From Lentzea jiangxiensis (GTDB taxonomy: Bacteria; Actinomycetota; Actinomycetes; Mycobacteriales; Pseudonocardiaceae), in NCBI RefSeq assembly GCF_900104175.1, contig NZ_FNIX01000001.1:1191975-1255974 (forward strand): a stretch of 64,000 nucleotides of DNA, read 5' to 3'. The first letter of the stretch is position 1. Each line of letters opens with the position of its first letter. This document shows, in pieces, positions 18,821 to 27,755 of this stretch. The notes under the pieces are model-generated. The model did no database searches. It saw only the letters and a program-made list of their open reading frames with translations, and had not been told where the DNA came from. Position numbers and translations under genes: made by a program.

Positions 18821-19320
18821 TACAGCTCCAGGAGCATCCTGCTGTTGCCGAGCGTGTTCGGCTTCACGTAGCTCAGGTCGAGGAACTCGGCGACACCCTC
18901 GTCCACCGACCGCATGATCTCCTCGTAGACCTCGGGGCTCACCGGCGTGCCCTCGATCTCCACGAACCCGTGCTTGGCGAAGAACCTGGTCTCGAACGTC
19001 AGCACGAAGATGCGCGTGAGCTGCAGCTCCTTGGCCGTCGCGATGAGCTGCGCCACGATCCGGTGACCGACACCCCGGCCGAGCGCCATCGGGGACACCG
19101 CCACGCTGCGGATCTCGGCCAGGTCCTCCCACATCACGTGCAGGGCACCGACGCCGAGCAGCTCGCCGTCCTCCTCGGCCACCCAGAACTCCTGGACCGC
19201 CTCGTACAGCGTGACCAGGGGTTTGGCCAGCAGGACCTTGCCCGCGTACCCGTCGATCAACGTCTTCATGGCGCGCACGTCGCTGGTGCGGGCGCGCCGC
19301 ACGACTACCCCACTGGTCAC
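18820..19320 (-). CDS. argA: Amino-acid N-acetyltransferase (GNAT-type N-acetylglutamate synthase)
   Basis: The 166-residue GNAT protein closely resembles the mycobacterial short ArgA (Rv2747): VRRARTSDV at the start, AVQEFWVAEE, GALHVMWEDLAEIRSVAV, the acetyl-CoA loop GRGVGHRIV, and the ending EFLDLSYVKPNTLGNSRMLL. It acetylates glutamate (or glutamine) to begin arginine synthesis without the kinase-like domain of E. coli ArgA. GTG 19320 is preferred over an in-frame start at 19383 because the family begins there. It lies between ftsK and pgsA as in Mycobacterium, but here several blocks separate them. Confidence 0.92.
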   Translation of the reverse strand: MTSGVVVRRARTSDVRAMKTLIDGYAGKVLLAKPLVTLYEAVQEFWVAEEDGELLGVGALHVMWEDLAEIRSVAVSPMALGRGVGHRIVAQLIATAKELQLTRIFVLTFETRFFAKHGFVEIEGTPVSPEVYEEIMRSVDEGVAEFLDLSYVKPNTLGNSRMLLEL

Positions 19321-19454
19321 AACCGTCAAGTATGGGCGCCGCTCCTGGCGTGGTAGCCAGCAGAGGTCCAAGTCGTGAAACACGCCCAGGCTGTCAGCTA
19401 CAGGCCGATCTCTGCGGTTTAATTGCGCAGAACGGTCTGTGGGAGGTGGATGAC

Positions 19455-20696
19455 GTGCTGCGCAGCTTCCGGGTCGGCAACTACCGCTCGTTTCGGGAAG
19501 AGCATGAGTTGTTGCTCATGCCGCTCTACTCGAACGAGCGCTCGGTACTGCCCGTCGCGGCCATCTACGGTGCGAACGCTTCCGGCAAGTCCAACCTGCT
19601 CGACGGGCTCGAGTTCATGGCGGACGCGGTGCGTGAGTCGTTCGCGGCGTGGGCGCCCGGTGGCGGGGTGCCCAGGCGGCCGTTCAAGCTCGATCCGGGT
19701 CGTCGGCGGGAGCCGTCGGTCTTCGTGGTCGAGTTGATCATCGCTGATGTCCGGCACACCTACGGCTTCGAGGTGGATGACGAGCGGGTGCTGGAGGAGT
19801 GGCTGTACAGCTACCCGGAAAAACGCAGGCGGGTGTTGTTCGAACGGCAGGGGAGCACCATCAAGTTCGGCAGCACGGTGGCTGGGAGTGCCGCCATCAC
19901 CGAGTTGCTCGGTGGGCTGCTCCGGCCGAACGCTCTGCTGCTCAGCTTGGCCGCGCAGTCCGGCTTCGAGGTCGTGCTGCCCGTGTTCCGCTGGTTCGCA
20001 GAAGACGTGGTGTTCCGCAACGAGGTGCGCACGAGGTTCAATCAGGCTGCGGTCGCTCGATTCCTCCAATCAGAGCGCTCCTTGGCGATCAAGCTCACCG
20101 AGTTGCTCAGGCTCGCTGATCTCGGTGTCAGCGGGATCAGTTTCCACGTGCCGAAGTCGGCCGATGAACTCGTGGACGACCATGATCTGCCTCACGTGCT
20201 CGGGCAGGTGGCAAACCGCGTCAGGCTGACTCACGGACCACAGGGGCACGCTTTCGACCTCGACGAGGAGTCCGCTGGAACGCTGTCGTGGTTGATGCTG
20301 CTGCCGCAGGTGCTGCTGACGTTGCGAAGCGGCGGTTTACTGGCCATCGACGAGATCGATGCCAGTCTGCATCCACGCTTGACGGCAGCTCTGGTCGGTC
20401 TGTTTCGCGACGCGGAAGCGAACCCGAACGGTGCGCAGCTCCTGTTCACGACGCACGACGCGAGCTTGCTCAGCCCGGTGCTGGGAGATGCAGTGCTCAC
20501 CCGCGAAGACGTCTGGTTCGTGACAAAGGACGAAGACGGTGCCTCTGAGCTGTACCCGTTGACGGATTTCAAGCCGCGGAAAGAAGGCGAGAACCTGGAA
20601 CGCCGCTACCTGGGAGGAAGCTACGGGGGCATTCCGGACGTGCAGGCCGAGACGCTCATCTCGGCGGTTTTGCGTGGTGCTGATGGCGCGACGTGA
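19455..20696 (+). CDS. AAA-family ATPase, RloA/AbiL-like (putative phage defence)
   Basis: The 413-residue protein has an SMC/ABC-type split ATPase: Walker A YGANASGKSN near residue 38, a signature-like LDEESAGTLSWLMLLP segment, Walker B LLAIDEIDASLHP, and a switch histidine in FTTHDASLLSP. This is the layout of AAA_15/AAA_21 ATPases that pair with RloB, TOPRIM/OLD or AbiLii partners in abortive-infection systems. GTG 19455 is preferred since GGAGG lies at 19442-19446; in-frame starts at 19446 and 19332 are less likely. Its base composition and codon use look somewhat less GC-rich than its neighbours, which hints at transfer. Confidence 0.83.
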   Translation: MLRSFRVGNYRSFREEHELLLMPLYSNERSVLPVAAIYGANASGKSNLLDGLEFMADAVRESFAAWAPGGGVPRRPFKLDPGRRREPSVFVVELIIADVRHTYGFEVDDERVLEEWLYSYPEKRRRVLFERQGSTIKFGSTVAGSAAITELLGGLLRPNALLLSLAAQSGFEVVLPVFRWFAEDVVFRNEVRTRFNQAAVARFLQSERSLAIKLTELLRLADLGVSGISFHVPKSADELVDDHDLPHVLGQVANRVRLTHGPQGHAFDLDEESAGTLSWLMLLPQVLLTLRSGGLLAIDEIDASLHPRLTAALVGLFRDAEANPNGAQLLFTTHDASLLSPVLGDAVLTREDVWFVTKDEDGASELYPLTDFKPRKEGENLERRYLGGSYGGIPDVQAETLISAVLRGADGAT

Positions 20697-21234
20697 AAAT
20701 TCGTCCCGACGCCGGACACCTTCGAGAATCTCCACAAGCCGTGTGCTCGCCGTGTGCTGCGGACAAACCGAGCAGGCATACCTCGACGGGATGAAGCGGC
20801 TGTCCAAGCCGGTGACCTTGAAACCTGTGGTCAAGGTCGGCTCACCAGCGCAGCTCGTCAGGTACGCGGCGAAGCGGCGCCAAGCCGACCGAGGCGGTTT
20901 CGACGAGTACTGGTGTGTCGTCGACGTCGACGAGTTCGACATCGGCGAAGCCGTCGCCGCGGCCGGCGCGGAAGGGATTTCGCTGGCAGTGTCGAACCCG
21001 TGCTTCGAGGTGTGGCTGATCCTGCACTTCGCGGACTGCACCGCGGGGATCTCCAGCCCGAAGGCTGCCGCCGAGAAACTGCGCAAGCACATGCCTGGCT
21101 ATGCGAAAGGCGCGCTCGACTTCGCCGTGCTCGCGGAGCGCGTCGACCAGGCGGTCGAGCGGGCCAAGGCGCTGGGCTCGGACAACCCGTCGAGTGACGT
21201 GTGGCGGCTCGTCGAGGTCGTTCGGAAGCACTGA
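20683..21234 (+). CDS. RloB-family protein (putative TOPRIM-like effector)
   Basis: The 183-residue protein overlaps the ATPase gene by 14 bases. It shows RloB features: CCGQTEQAYLDGM near the start with the E-x-x-Y pattern of the family, YWCVVDVDEFD as the acidic TOPRIM-like strand, and SNPCFEVWLILHF as the conserved central motif. RloB partners of RloA ATPases are thought to be the nuclease effectors. ATG 20683 was chosen; GTG 20674 is an alternative. The pair replaces the direct argA-rimO/pgsA junction, as expected for an insertion of a defence module. Confidence 0.83.
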   Translation: MARRENSSRRRTPSRISTSRVLAVCCGQTEQAYLDGMKRLSKPVTLKPVVKVGSPAQLVRYAAKRRQADRGGFDEYWCVVDVDEFDIGEAVAAAGAEGISLAVSNPCFEVWLILHFADCTAGISSPKAAAEKLRKHMPGYAKGALDFAVLAERVDQAVERAKALGSDNPSSDVWRLVEVVRKH

Positions 21235-21273
21235 GTTCAAGCGCCCAGACGTGGGGCGGTTACGCTGAGCGCC

Positions 21274-22677
21274 GTGTCTTCTCCCGCCACTCCGCGACGC
21301 GTGTCGCTGCTGACCCTGGGCTGCGCCCGCAACGAGGTCGACTCCGAAGAGCTCGCCGGACGCCTCGGCGAAGGCGGCTGGGAGCTGGTGGACGAGGGCG
21401 CCGACGTCGTCGTCGTGAACACGTGCGGCTTCGTCGAGCAGGCGAAGAAGGACTCGGTCGACACGCTGCTCGCCGCGTCCGACACCGGCGCCAAGGTCGT
21501 CGCGGTCGGGTGCATGGCGGAGCGCTACGGCAAGGAGCTCGCGGACAGCCTCCCAGAGGCGGCCGCGGTCCTCGGCTTCGACCAGTACAACGACCTCGCC
21601 GAGCGGCTGCAGGACGTGCTGCACGGCAAGCCCGTCGAGTCGCACGTGCCGGTCGACCGCCGCACGCTGCTGCCCATCACGCCGGTCAAGCGCCAGGAGG
21701 CCAAGGACGCCGTGCAGGTGCCCGGCCACGGCTGGGGGCCCACCAAGACGCCCCGCAAGCGCCTCGACGACGCCCCCGTGGCACCGTTGAAGATCGCGTC
21801 GGGCTGCGACCGGCGGTGCAGCTTCTGCGCCATCCCGAGCTTCCGCGGCGCGTTCGTCTCGCGGCACCCGGACGAGGTCGTGGCCGAGGCCATGTGGCTC
21901 GCCGAGAACGGCGTCAAGGAGCTGTTCCTCGTCAGCGAGAACTCCACGAGCTACGGCAAGGACCTGCCGCGCGAGCAGGGTGCGCTGGAGCAGCTGCTGC
22001 CGCGTCTGGCGAGCATCCCCGGCGTCGAGCGCGTGCGGGTGAGCTACCTACAGCCGGCCGAGACCAAGCCGAGCCTCGTCGCCGCCATCGCGAAGACCGA
22101 CAAGGTCGCGAACTACTTCGACATGTCGTTCCAGCACTCCAGCGAGAACGTGCTGCGGCGCATGCGCCGGTTCGGTGACACGGACAGCTTCCTCAAGCTC
22201 GTGTGGCAGATCCGCGAGCACGCGCCCGAGGCCGGCATCCGCAGCAACTTCATCGTGGGCTTCCCCGGCGAGACCGAGGAGGACCTGCGGGAGCTGGAGC
22301 GGTTCCTGACCGAGGCGCGCCTCGACGCGGTCGGCATCTTCGGCTACTCCGACGAGGACGGCACCGAGGCCGAGGAGCTCGACGGCAAGCTCGACGCGGA
22401 CACCATCGCGGAGCGCGTGCAGCGCATCGGCAACCTCGTCGAGGAGCTCACCAGCCAGCGCGCGGAGGACCGGGTCGGCACCGAGGTCACGGTGCTGGTC
22501 GAGACCGAGGAGGACGACGAGAACGACTGCGTCGGCCGCGCCGAGCACCAGGCGCCCGAGGTCGACGGCGAGTGCATCGTGCTGGAGGCCGAAGGGCTCA
22601 AGCGCGGTGACTTCGTGCGCTGCCGCGTGGTCGACTCCGAGGGCGTGGACCTGATCGTCGAGGTAATCCCGACATGA
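21274..22677 (+). CDS. rimO: Ribosomal protein uS12 methylthiotransferase
   Basis: RimO methylthiolates an aspartate of ribosomal protein S12 using two 4Fe-4S clusters and SAM. The 467-residue protein has the N-terminal UPF0004 domain with cluster cysteines C17, C51 and C80, the radical SAM motif C178-x3-C182-x2-C185 (CDRRCSFC), and a C-terminal TRAM domain. The GTG start lies seven bases after TACGCT (21261-21266), suggesting a leaderless mRNA. An insertion (~130-165) before the radical SAM domain is longer than in E. coli. The stop overlaps pgsA by four bases. Confidence 0.95.
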   Translation: MSSPATPRRVSLLTLGCARNEVDSEELAGRLGEGGWELVDEGADVVVVNTCGFVEQAKKDSVDTLLAASDTGAKVVAVGCMAERYGKELADSLPEAAAVLGFDQYNDLAERLQDVLHGKPVESHVPVDRRTLLPITPVKRQEAKDAVQVPGHGWGPTKTPRKRLDDAPVAPLKIASGCDRRCSFCAIPSFRGAFVSRHPDEVVAEAMWLAENGVKELFLVSENSTSYGKDLPREQGALEQLLPRLASIPGVERVRVSYLQPAETKPSLVAAIAKTDKVANYFDMSFQHSSENVLRRMRRFGDTDSFLKLVWQIREHAPEAGIRSNFIVGFPGETEEDLRELERFLTEARLDAVGIFGYSDEDGTEAEELDGKLDADTIAERVQRIGNLVEELTSQRAEDRVGTEVTVLVETEEDDENDCVGRAEHQAPEVDGECIVLEAEGLKRGDFVRCRVVDSEGVDLIVEVIPT

Positions 22678-23252
22678 CGGAGGCCCGGAAGGTCCCGCTG
22701 CTCAACGTCGCGAACATCCTCACGATGGCGCGGCTGGCGCTCGTTCCGGTCTTCCTGTTCTCCCTGTTCGAGGCGGGTGGCTTCGACACCACGTGGCGCC
22801 TCATCGCGTTCGCGATCTTCGCGGTCGCGAGCTTCACCGACCACATCGACGGCACGCTCGCGCGCAAGCACGGGCTGATCACCGACTTCGGCAAGATCGC
22901 CGATCCGATCGCGGACAAGGCGCTGACCGGGTCGGCGCTGGTCGGCCTGAGCATCCTCGACGTGCTGCCGTGGTGGATCACGATCACCATCGCCGTGCGC
23001 GAGATAGGCATCACGCTGCTGCGGTTCTGGGTGATCCGCTACGGCGTGATCCCGGCGAGCCGCGGCGGCAAGGCCAAGACACTGGCGCAGGTCGTCGCGA
23101 TCGGGTTGTTCGTGCTCCCGCAGAACGACGTGCTGCAGCTGATCGCCTGGGTGATCGTGGTGGTCGCCCTCGTCCTCACCGTCGTGACGGGAATCGATTA
23201 CGTCGTCCGAGCGTTCAAGTTGAAGGCCCGCGCGGGTAGGGCGGTGGCGTGA
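22674..23252 (+). CDS. pgsA: CDP-diacylglycerol-glycerol-3-phosphate 3-phosphatidyltransferase
   Basis: The 192-residue membrane enzyme makes phosphatidylglycerophosphate, the precursor of phosphatidylglycerol and cardiolipin. The full CDP-alcohol phosphatidyltransferase motif is present with aspartates D56, D59, D77 and D81 and DG-x2-AR between. About five to six transmembrane helices are predicted. Start and stop overlap rimO and the CinA-like gene by four bases each, so the three form a tight operon. Confidence 0.93.
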   Translation: MTEARKVPLLNVANILTMARLALVPVFLFSLFEAGGFDTTWRLIAFAIFAVASFTDHIDGTLARKHGLITDFGKIADPIADKALTGSALVGLSILDVLPWWITITIAVREIGITLLRFWVIRYGVIPASRGGKAKTLAQVVAIGLFVLPQNDVLQLIAWVIVVVALVLTVVTGIDYVVRAFKLKARAGRAVA

Positions 23253-23725
23253 CCGACGTCGTCGCACTGCTGAAGGCGCGCGGGCAGACCGTCGCCACCG
23301 CGGAGTCGCTGACCGCGGGTCTGCTGTGCGCGACGATCGTCGACACACCGGGGGCGAGTGCCGTGGTCCGCGGTGGGTTGATCGTCTACGCCACCGAGCT
23401 CAAGCACGTGCTCGCGGGCGTGGACCAGCGGTTGCTCGACGAGCACGGTGCGGTGCACCCCGACGTCGCGGTTCAGCTGGCCGAAGGCGCCCGGACGAGG
23501 TGCGGATCGGACTGGGGGATCGGGCTGACGGGAGTCGCCGGACCCGACCCCCAGGACGGGGTCGCTCCGGGGACGGTCCACATCGGCTTGAGCGGGCCTG
23601 GAGTGTCCACAGTGCGGACAATCACCGTGCGTGGTGATCGCGCGGCGGTGCGTTCCGGCGCTGTGGAAAAAGCCCTGGTCCTGCTGTCGGACTGCCTGCT
23701 GGACACCGCGGGCGGGAACAAATGA
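23249..23725 (+). CDS. CinA C-terminal domain protein (nicotinamide-nucleotide amidohydrolase)
   Basis: The 158-residue stand-alone CinA C-terminal (PncC) domain has the diagnostic TAESLTAGLLCATIVDTPGAS start, with the catalytic serine in the ESLT motif, and the GLTGVAGPDPQDG loop. PncC deamidates NMN to nicotinate mononucleotide in NAD recycling. No N-terminal MoCF-like domain is present. The start overlaps pgsA by four bases. It precedes clgR, an arrangement seen in many actinobacteria. Confidence 0.88.
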   Translation: MTDVVALLKARGQTVATAESLTAGLLCATIVDTPGASAVVRGGLIVYATELKHVLAGVDQRLLDEHGAVHPDVAVQLAEGARTRCGSDWGIGLTGVAGPDPQDGVAPGTVHIGLSGPGVSTVRTITVRGDRAAVRSGAVEKALVLLSDCLLDTAGGNK

Positions 23726-23741
23726 TGACTCCGCGTTCGTT

Positions 23742-23752
23742 CGCCCTTGGCG
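23742..23752. promoter_or_regulatory. Candidate ClgR operator upstream of clgR
   Basis: CGCCCTTGGCG matches the CGC-N5-GCG core of the ClgR box described for Corynebacterium, with flanking TTCG and GACG. It sits ~80 bases before the clgR ATG and upstream of a possible -10 (TAACGT, ~23793), as expected for autoregulation. The central base departs from the published consensus. Confidence 0.4.
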
Positions 23753-23830
23753 GACGTGTTCGGAAGTCAGTGACCGTTGTCGGTGTCGATCGGTAACGTA
23801 GGGACACGGCCGGCCGGAAGGAGGCGCGCG

Positions 23831-24253
23831 ATGACCGTGCTGCTGCGCGAGGCGATCGGTGATCGGCTTCGCCATGCCCGCACCAACCAACGCCGCACGC
23901 TGCGCGAGGTCTCTCGGACCGCCCGCGTGAGCCTGGGGTACCTGTCCGAGGTGGAGCGCGGCCGCAAAGAGGCGTCCAGCGAGCTCCTCGCGGCCATCTG
24001 CGAAGCATTGGAACTGCCGCTGTCCGAACTGCTGCACCACGTCGCCTCCGACATCGGCGCCGTCCAGCAGACGCCGGACACGGTGCCGGACACCGTCCCG
24101 GACGGACGTTCGGACAGGGGCAAGCTGGAGGGTGGCCGCGTGCTGCCGTCCACGCTCTCGGACGACCTGTCCGACCTGCGCCTGCAGCCCATGCTGAGCC
24201 ACCGGCTCACGAGCAAGATCGGCGAGACGCCCAAGGCGGTCGTCGCGGCTTGA
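23831..24253 (+). CDS. clgR: Transcriptional regulator ClgR
   Basis: The 140-residue XRE-type regulator has the ClgR helix-turn-helix ([19 protein letters not shown], then [20 protein letters not shown]). ClgR activates clpP/clpC and, in mycobacteria, the psp genes during envelope or proteolytic stress. ATG 23831 has AAGGAGG upstream; the longer in-frame start at 23777 lacks one. The C-terminus ends AVVAA, a ClpXP-type degradation tag like those known for ClgR orthologues. pspA and pspM follow, as in Mycobacterium. Confidence 0.93.
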   Translation: MTVLLREAIGDRLRHARTNQRRTLREVSRTARVSLGYLSEVERGRKEASSELLAAICEALELPLSELLHHVASDIGAVQQTPDTVPDTVPDGRSDRGKLEGGRVLPSTLSDDLSDLRLQPMLSHRLTSKIGETPKAVVAA

Positions 24254-24268
24254 CCCCCCCCGTCCTCC

Positions 24269-24300
24269 CGGCCCCGTCCGCCACCTGGCGGGCGGGGCCG
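24269..24300 (+). terminator. Strong GC hairpin after clgR
   Basis: Arms at 24269-24282 and 24287-24300 pair over 14 positions with one G-T pair and a four-base loop. No T-run follows. It lies 15 bases after the clgR stop and would separate clgR from pspA, which in Mycobacterium are cotranscribed. Confidence 0.65.
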
Positions 24301-24612
24301 CCTGCGTTCAGGTGACACGTCACCGCCTGTGGTCCGGGCCACGTGACGGTCTGCAACAAGAACGCGTCCTCGTACGTTCAACTGACAACGACGGCAGCGT
24401 GCTGGACCACAGGCAACGGCTTGGCATCAGCACGCTGGGTCACCGCGTCCCCGGACGCGGGTGCGGGCAGGATTGGCACGTCGTCAGGCGTGTTCTCCTA
24501 AGTCCCGGGGTGGGTCAGGGTGTTCCCGGATATCTCCCCGTGTCGGTGGATACCCCGACGAACAATTGAGACGATGGATCCAACACCGGCACCGAGAAGG
24601 CAGGCGTAGGAG
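24301..24612 (+). other. Intergenic region between clgR and pspA
   Basis: This stretch of just over 300 bases after the clgR hairpin has no convincing gene. A 52-codon frame from GTG 24343 to TAA 24501 reads like a fragment of a secreted beta-rich domain (VTVCNKNASSYVQL, one later CW pair), but has no signal peptide or Shine-Dalgarno and may be a relic. The pspA promoter must lie here unless transcription passes the hairpin; no clear sigma-54-type or SigE-type box was recognised. AGGAG precedes pspA at ~24608. Confidence 0.5.
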
Positions 24613-25464
24613 ATGGCCAGTCCGTTCGTGAAGTTCTGGAAGTACCTGATGGCATCGTTCTCGACGAAGATCGACGAGCACGCTGACCCGAAGGTGCAGA
24701 TCCAGCAGGCCATCGAGGAGGCGCAGCGTCAGCACCAGGCGCTCTCCCAGCAGGCCGCGGCCGTCATCGGCAACCAGCGGCAGCTGGAGATGAAGCTCAA
24801 CAGGCAGCTCGGCGACGTCGAGAAGCTGCAGGCCTCCGCTCGCCAGGCGCTCGTCCTCGCCGACGAGGCGCGCTCCAAGGGCGACGAGCAGAAGGCCACG
24901 CAGTTCGAGAACGCCGCGCAGGGCTTCGCCACCCAGCTCGTCACCGCAGAGCAGGGCATCGAGGACCTCAAGACGTTGCACGACCAGTCGCTGCAGGCCG
25001 CGGCGCAGGCCAAGCAGGCCGTCGAGCGCAACTCGATGATGCTGCAGCAGAAGCTGTCCGAGCGCACCAAGCTCCTCAGCCAGCTCGAGCAGGCGAAGAT
25101 GCAGGAGCAGGTCTCCGCCTCGCTGACGCAGATGAGCGAGCTCGCCGCACCGGGCAACGTGCCGTCGCTCGAAGAGGTCCGCGACAAGATCGAGAAGCGC
25201 TACGCGACCGCGATCGGGTCCGCCGAGCTCGCGCAGAACTCGGTGCAGGGCCGGATGCTCGAGGTGCAGGCCTCGACCACGCAGCTCGCCGGGTCGTCGC
25301 GGCTCGAGCAGATCCGCGCGTCCATGCACGGCGGTCAGGCGAACACGCCGCAGCAGGTGACCGCGGGCAACAGCGCCGCCGCGCAGATCCAGGCCGAGAT
25401 CGCGCAGCGCGTCCAGCAGGAGCAGAAGACCACGCAGCAGCAGGTTCCGCCGGCTCAGAACTGA
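24613..25464 (+). CDS. pspA: Phage shock protein A (PspA/IM30 family)
   Basis: The 283-residue protein is almost wholly coiled coil from ~20 to 230, beginning with the amphipathic membrane-binding segment [23 protein letters not shown] and the PVQIQ-like QQAIEEAQ helix. It is the orthologue of the mycobacterial 35-kDa antigen. PspA/IM30 proteins assemble ESCRT-III-like on stressed membranes. A ~60-residue Gln/Ala-rich tail is added beyond the coiled coil. pspM follows after 25 bases. Confidence 0.94.
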   Translation: MASPFVKFWKYLMASFSTKIDEHADPKVQIQQAIEEAQRQHQALSQQAAAVIGNQRQLEMKLNRQLGDVEKLQASARQALVLADEARSKGDEQKATQFENAAQGFATQLVTAEQGIEDLKTLHDQSLQAAAQAKQAVERNSMMLQQKLSERTKLLSQLEQAKMQEQVSASLTQMSELAAPGNVPSLEEVRDKIEKRYATAIGSAELAQNSVQGRMLEVQASTTQLAGSSRLEQIRASMHGGQANTPQQVTAGNSAAAQIQAEIAQRVQQEQKTTQQQVPPAQN

Positions 25465-25489
25465 GCCACGGGGCAGGAGGAGTCAGCAG

Positions 25490-26317
25490 GTGATCATGGA
25501 GCCCTGGAGAAACCGTCCCAACAACGAGATCGTCCGCAAGGTCGTCGGCGAGTTGGGTGCGTCGCTCCAGGGCCACCCCCTGGCCGAGCAGGCGCGCTAC
25601 CGCATGCAGAAGTGGAACGACCCCGTCGCCAAGCTCGAACGCAAGCGCAAGCGCACCAACGCGGTGCTGACGTTCTGGCTGGCGCTGATCACGATCTTCG
25701 GCACGCTCGCCGTCTTCGGGTTCACCGGCGTGCTCGGCACGTGGGCCACCGTCGGCGGCACGATCGGCGCGGCCCTGCCCGGGCTCCTCGCCGTCCGCAG
25801 CGGGTTCAAGCTGAAGGAGCTGGGCGCCGCCCGGCAGCGGCTCGCGCTGTCGCCGCCGCCCCCGCCCCGTCCGCCGCTGCCCGCGCACATCTCGGCCGCG
25901 CGCGCGCCGATGGAGAAGTTGCACAGCGCCGAGGACGCGATGACGCAGCTGCTGGTGCAGCTCGACTCGCCCGCGCTCACGTCGATGCCCACGGAGTCCG
26001 TCCAGCACGCCCGCCAGACCGCCCAGGAGGCCGCCGCAGCCATCCGCGCGGTGTCGGCGCAGCTGCAGGCCGTCGAACGCGCCCGCGACACCGCTCCGCC
26101 GCTGGAGCGCGCCTCGCTGGTCGAGGGTGTCCGGGTGCTCAGGATCCAGTTGGCGGACGGCGTGGACCGCTACTGCGCGCTGGTGGCGGAGGCCGGCAAG
26201 GCGCTGGCCGCCAGCACGCAGTTCCAGAACCCCGGCGAGGTCTTGGACGACGCGACGGACCACATGGCGGGCTTGGCGTCCGCGATGCGCGATGTATCAG
26301 GCTATTCAGCGTATTGA
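25490..26317 (+). CDS. pspM: PspM-like membrane partner of PspA
   Basis: The 275-residue protein resembles Rv2743c (PspM). The N-terminus is basic (WRNRPNNEIVRKVVGEL), followed by two transmembrane helices (~60-80 and ~85-105) with a short turn, a proline run (PPPPPRPPLP, ~124-133) and a helical cytoplasmic C-terminal half. In mycobacteria PspM binds PspA and membranes in the envelope-stress response. GTG 25490 is used because AGGAGG lies at 25475-25480; ATG 25496 is six bases further. No pspN-like gene follows. Confidence 0.83.
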   Translation: MIMEPWRNRPNNEIVRKVVGELGASLQGHPLAEQARYRMQKWNDPVAKLERKRKRTNAVLTFWLALITIFGTLAVFGFTGVLGTWATVGGTIGAALPGLLAVRSGFKLKELGAARQRLALSPPPPPRPPLPAHISAARAPMEKLHSAEDAMTQLLVQLDSPALTSMPTESVQHARQTAQEAAAAIRAVSAQLQAVERARDTAPPLERASLVEGVRVLRIQLADGVDRYCALVAEAGKALAASTQFQNPGEVLDDATDHMAGLASAMRDVSGYSAY

Positions 26318-26483
26318 TTGTCACCCTGTGTAGTTGCGTACGACTATTCGGCGAGTGTCCCTGGGATCTTTAGGGCAATCGTGTGATTATCGGACTGTTA
26401 TCTAGCCGTAGCCGCTACATGGCGTGGCAGGATTCCGGGGCCGGTCTGCGGGAAGTCCGGCTGAATTGCCGGGAGGCAGTGCG

Positions 26484-27737
26484 TTGGCGTTGTGGACCGT
26501 GCACGGGGACGGTCGGATCACCGACAGTGAAACCGTCGCGCCCCAGGAGCGGGTGAGCTGGCCGCTCACGATCGGGTTCGGGGTGCAGCACCTCGTCGCG
26601 ATGTTCGGCGCCACGGTGATCGTCCCCACCGCCACCGGTCTTCCCGTCGCCACCACGCTGCTGTTCTCCGGTCTGGGCACGCTGCTGTTCCTGGTGATCA
26701 CCAAGAACCGCGTTCCGAGCTACCTGGGCTCGTCCTTCGCCTTCGTGGCGCCGCTCGTGGCCGCGCGTGAACAGGGCATCGCCGCGCAACTCGGCGGTGT
26801 CGTCGCGGCCGGTCTGCTCGTGATCGTGGTGGGCATCGCGGTCAAGGCGCTCGGCGTGCGGCTGCTGGAGTCGGTCATGCCGCCGGTCGTCACCGGCGCC
26901 GTCGTGGTCATCATCGGCCTGAACCTCTCGCACCGGGCCACCTCGGACTTCGGCGAGCAGCCCCTGCTCGCGGCGCTCACGACCGCGGTGATCCTACTGG
27001 CCGGCGTGCTCGGCCGAGGCCTGGTGTTCCGGTTCTCGATCCTCATCGGCTTCGTGGCCGTCTGGATGGGCGGCCTCGCGTTCGGCGCCGTCTCGTCCGA
27101 ACGGCTGGCCGCGCTGCGCGACGCGGCGTGGGTGGGCCTGCCGAGGCTCTACCAGCCCGAGTTGCGGCCGTCCGTGGTGCTGCTGATGCTGCCCGTGGTG
27201 ATCGTGCTCGTGGCGGAGGTCGTCGGCCACGTGAAGGCGGTCGCGGCGCTGACCGGCCGCAACCTCGACGGCAGCGCGGGTGACGCGATCATCGCGAACG
27301 GGCTGTCGACCGCGCTGTCCGGCCTGGGCGGTGGCGCGGGCACGACGACGTACTCCGAGAACATCGGCGTGATGGCCGTGACCCGCGTGCAGACGACGGC
27401 GGCGTTCGCGTTCGCCGGGGTGTTCGCCGCCGCGCTGGCGTTCTCCCCGAAGGCCATCGCGCTCTTCGGCACCATCCCGCCGGGCGTGCTCGGCGGCTGC
27501 ACGCTCGTGCTCTACGGCCTGATCGTGCTGATCGGCGTGCGGATCTGGATGGACCGCGGCGTGGACCTCGCGAACCCGGTGAACGCGATGGTCGGCGGCG
27601 CCGCGCTGGTCGCCGGGGTCGGCGACCTGACCATCGAGATCGGCGACCTGGAGATGGGCGGCATGGTCTGGGGCTCGCTGCTCGTGGTGATCCTGCACCC
27701 GGTGATGCGCTGGCTCCGGGCCGCGCGCCGCACCTGA
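26484..27737 (+). CDS. NCS2-family uracil/xanthine permease
   Basis: The 417-residue transporter has about 14 hydrophobic segments arranged as in UraA. The QHLVAMFGATVIVP motif of helix 1, a central EVVGHVKAV, and the NGLSTALSGLGGGAGTTTYSENIG helix match uracil carriers of the NCS2 family. The start is a TTG with GGGAGG at 26471-26476; a longer frame to 26424 lacks a ribosome site. It converges with pyrD, and both serve pyrimidine supply, which favours uracil as substrate over xanthine. Confidence 0.9.
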   Translation: MALWTVHGDGRITDSETVAPQERVSWPLTIGFGVQHLVAMFGATVIVPTATGLPVATTLLFSGLGTLLFLVITKNRVPSYLGSSFAFVAPLVAAREQGIAAQLGGVVAAGLLVIVVGIAVKALGVRLLESVMPPVVTGAVVVIIGLNLSHRATSDFGEQPLLAALTTAVILLAGVLGRGLVFRFSILIGFVAVWMGGLAFGAVSSERLAALRDAAWVGLPRLYQPELRPSVVLLMLPVVIVLVAEVVGHVKAVAALTGRNLDGSAGDAIIANGLSTALSGLGGGAGTTTYSENIGVMAVTRVQTTAAFAFAGVFAAALAFSPKAIALFGTIPPGVLGGCTLVLYGLIVLIGVRIWMDRGVDLANPVNAMVGGAALVAGVGDLTIEIGDLEMGGMVWGSLLVVILHPVMRWLRAARRT

Positions 27738-27755
27738 CGACCGGCCGGGGCGCGC

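Noticed and set aside
24312-24569. 85-codon frame between clgR and pspA
   Set aside because: No Shine-Dalgarno, no recognisable motif, and unusual residue content for this genome; a competing frame in the same stretch looks more protein-like.
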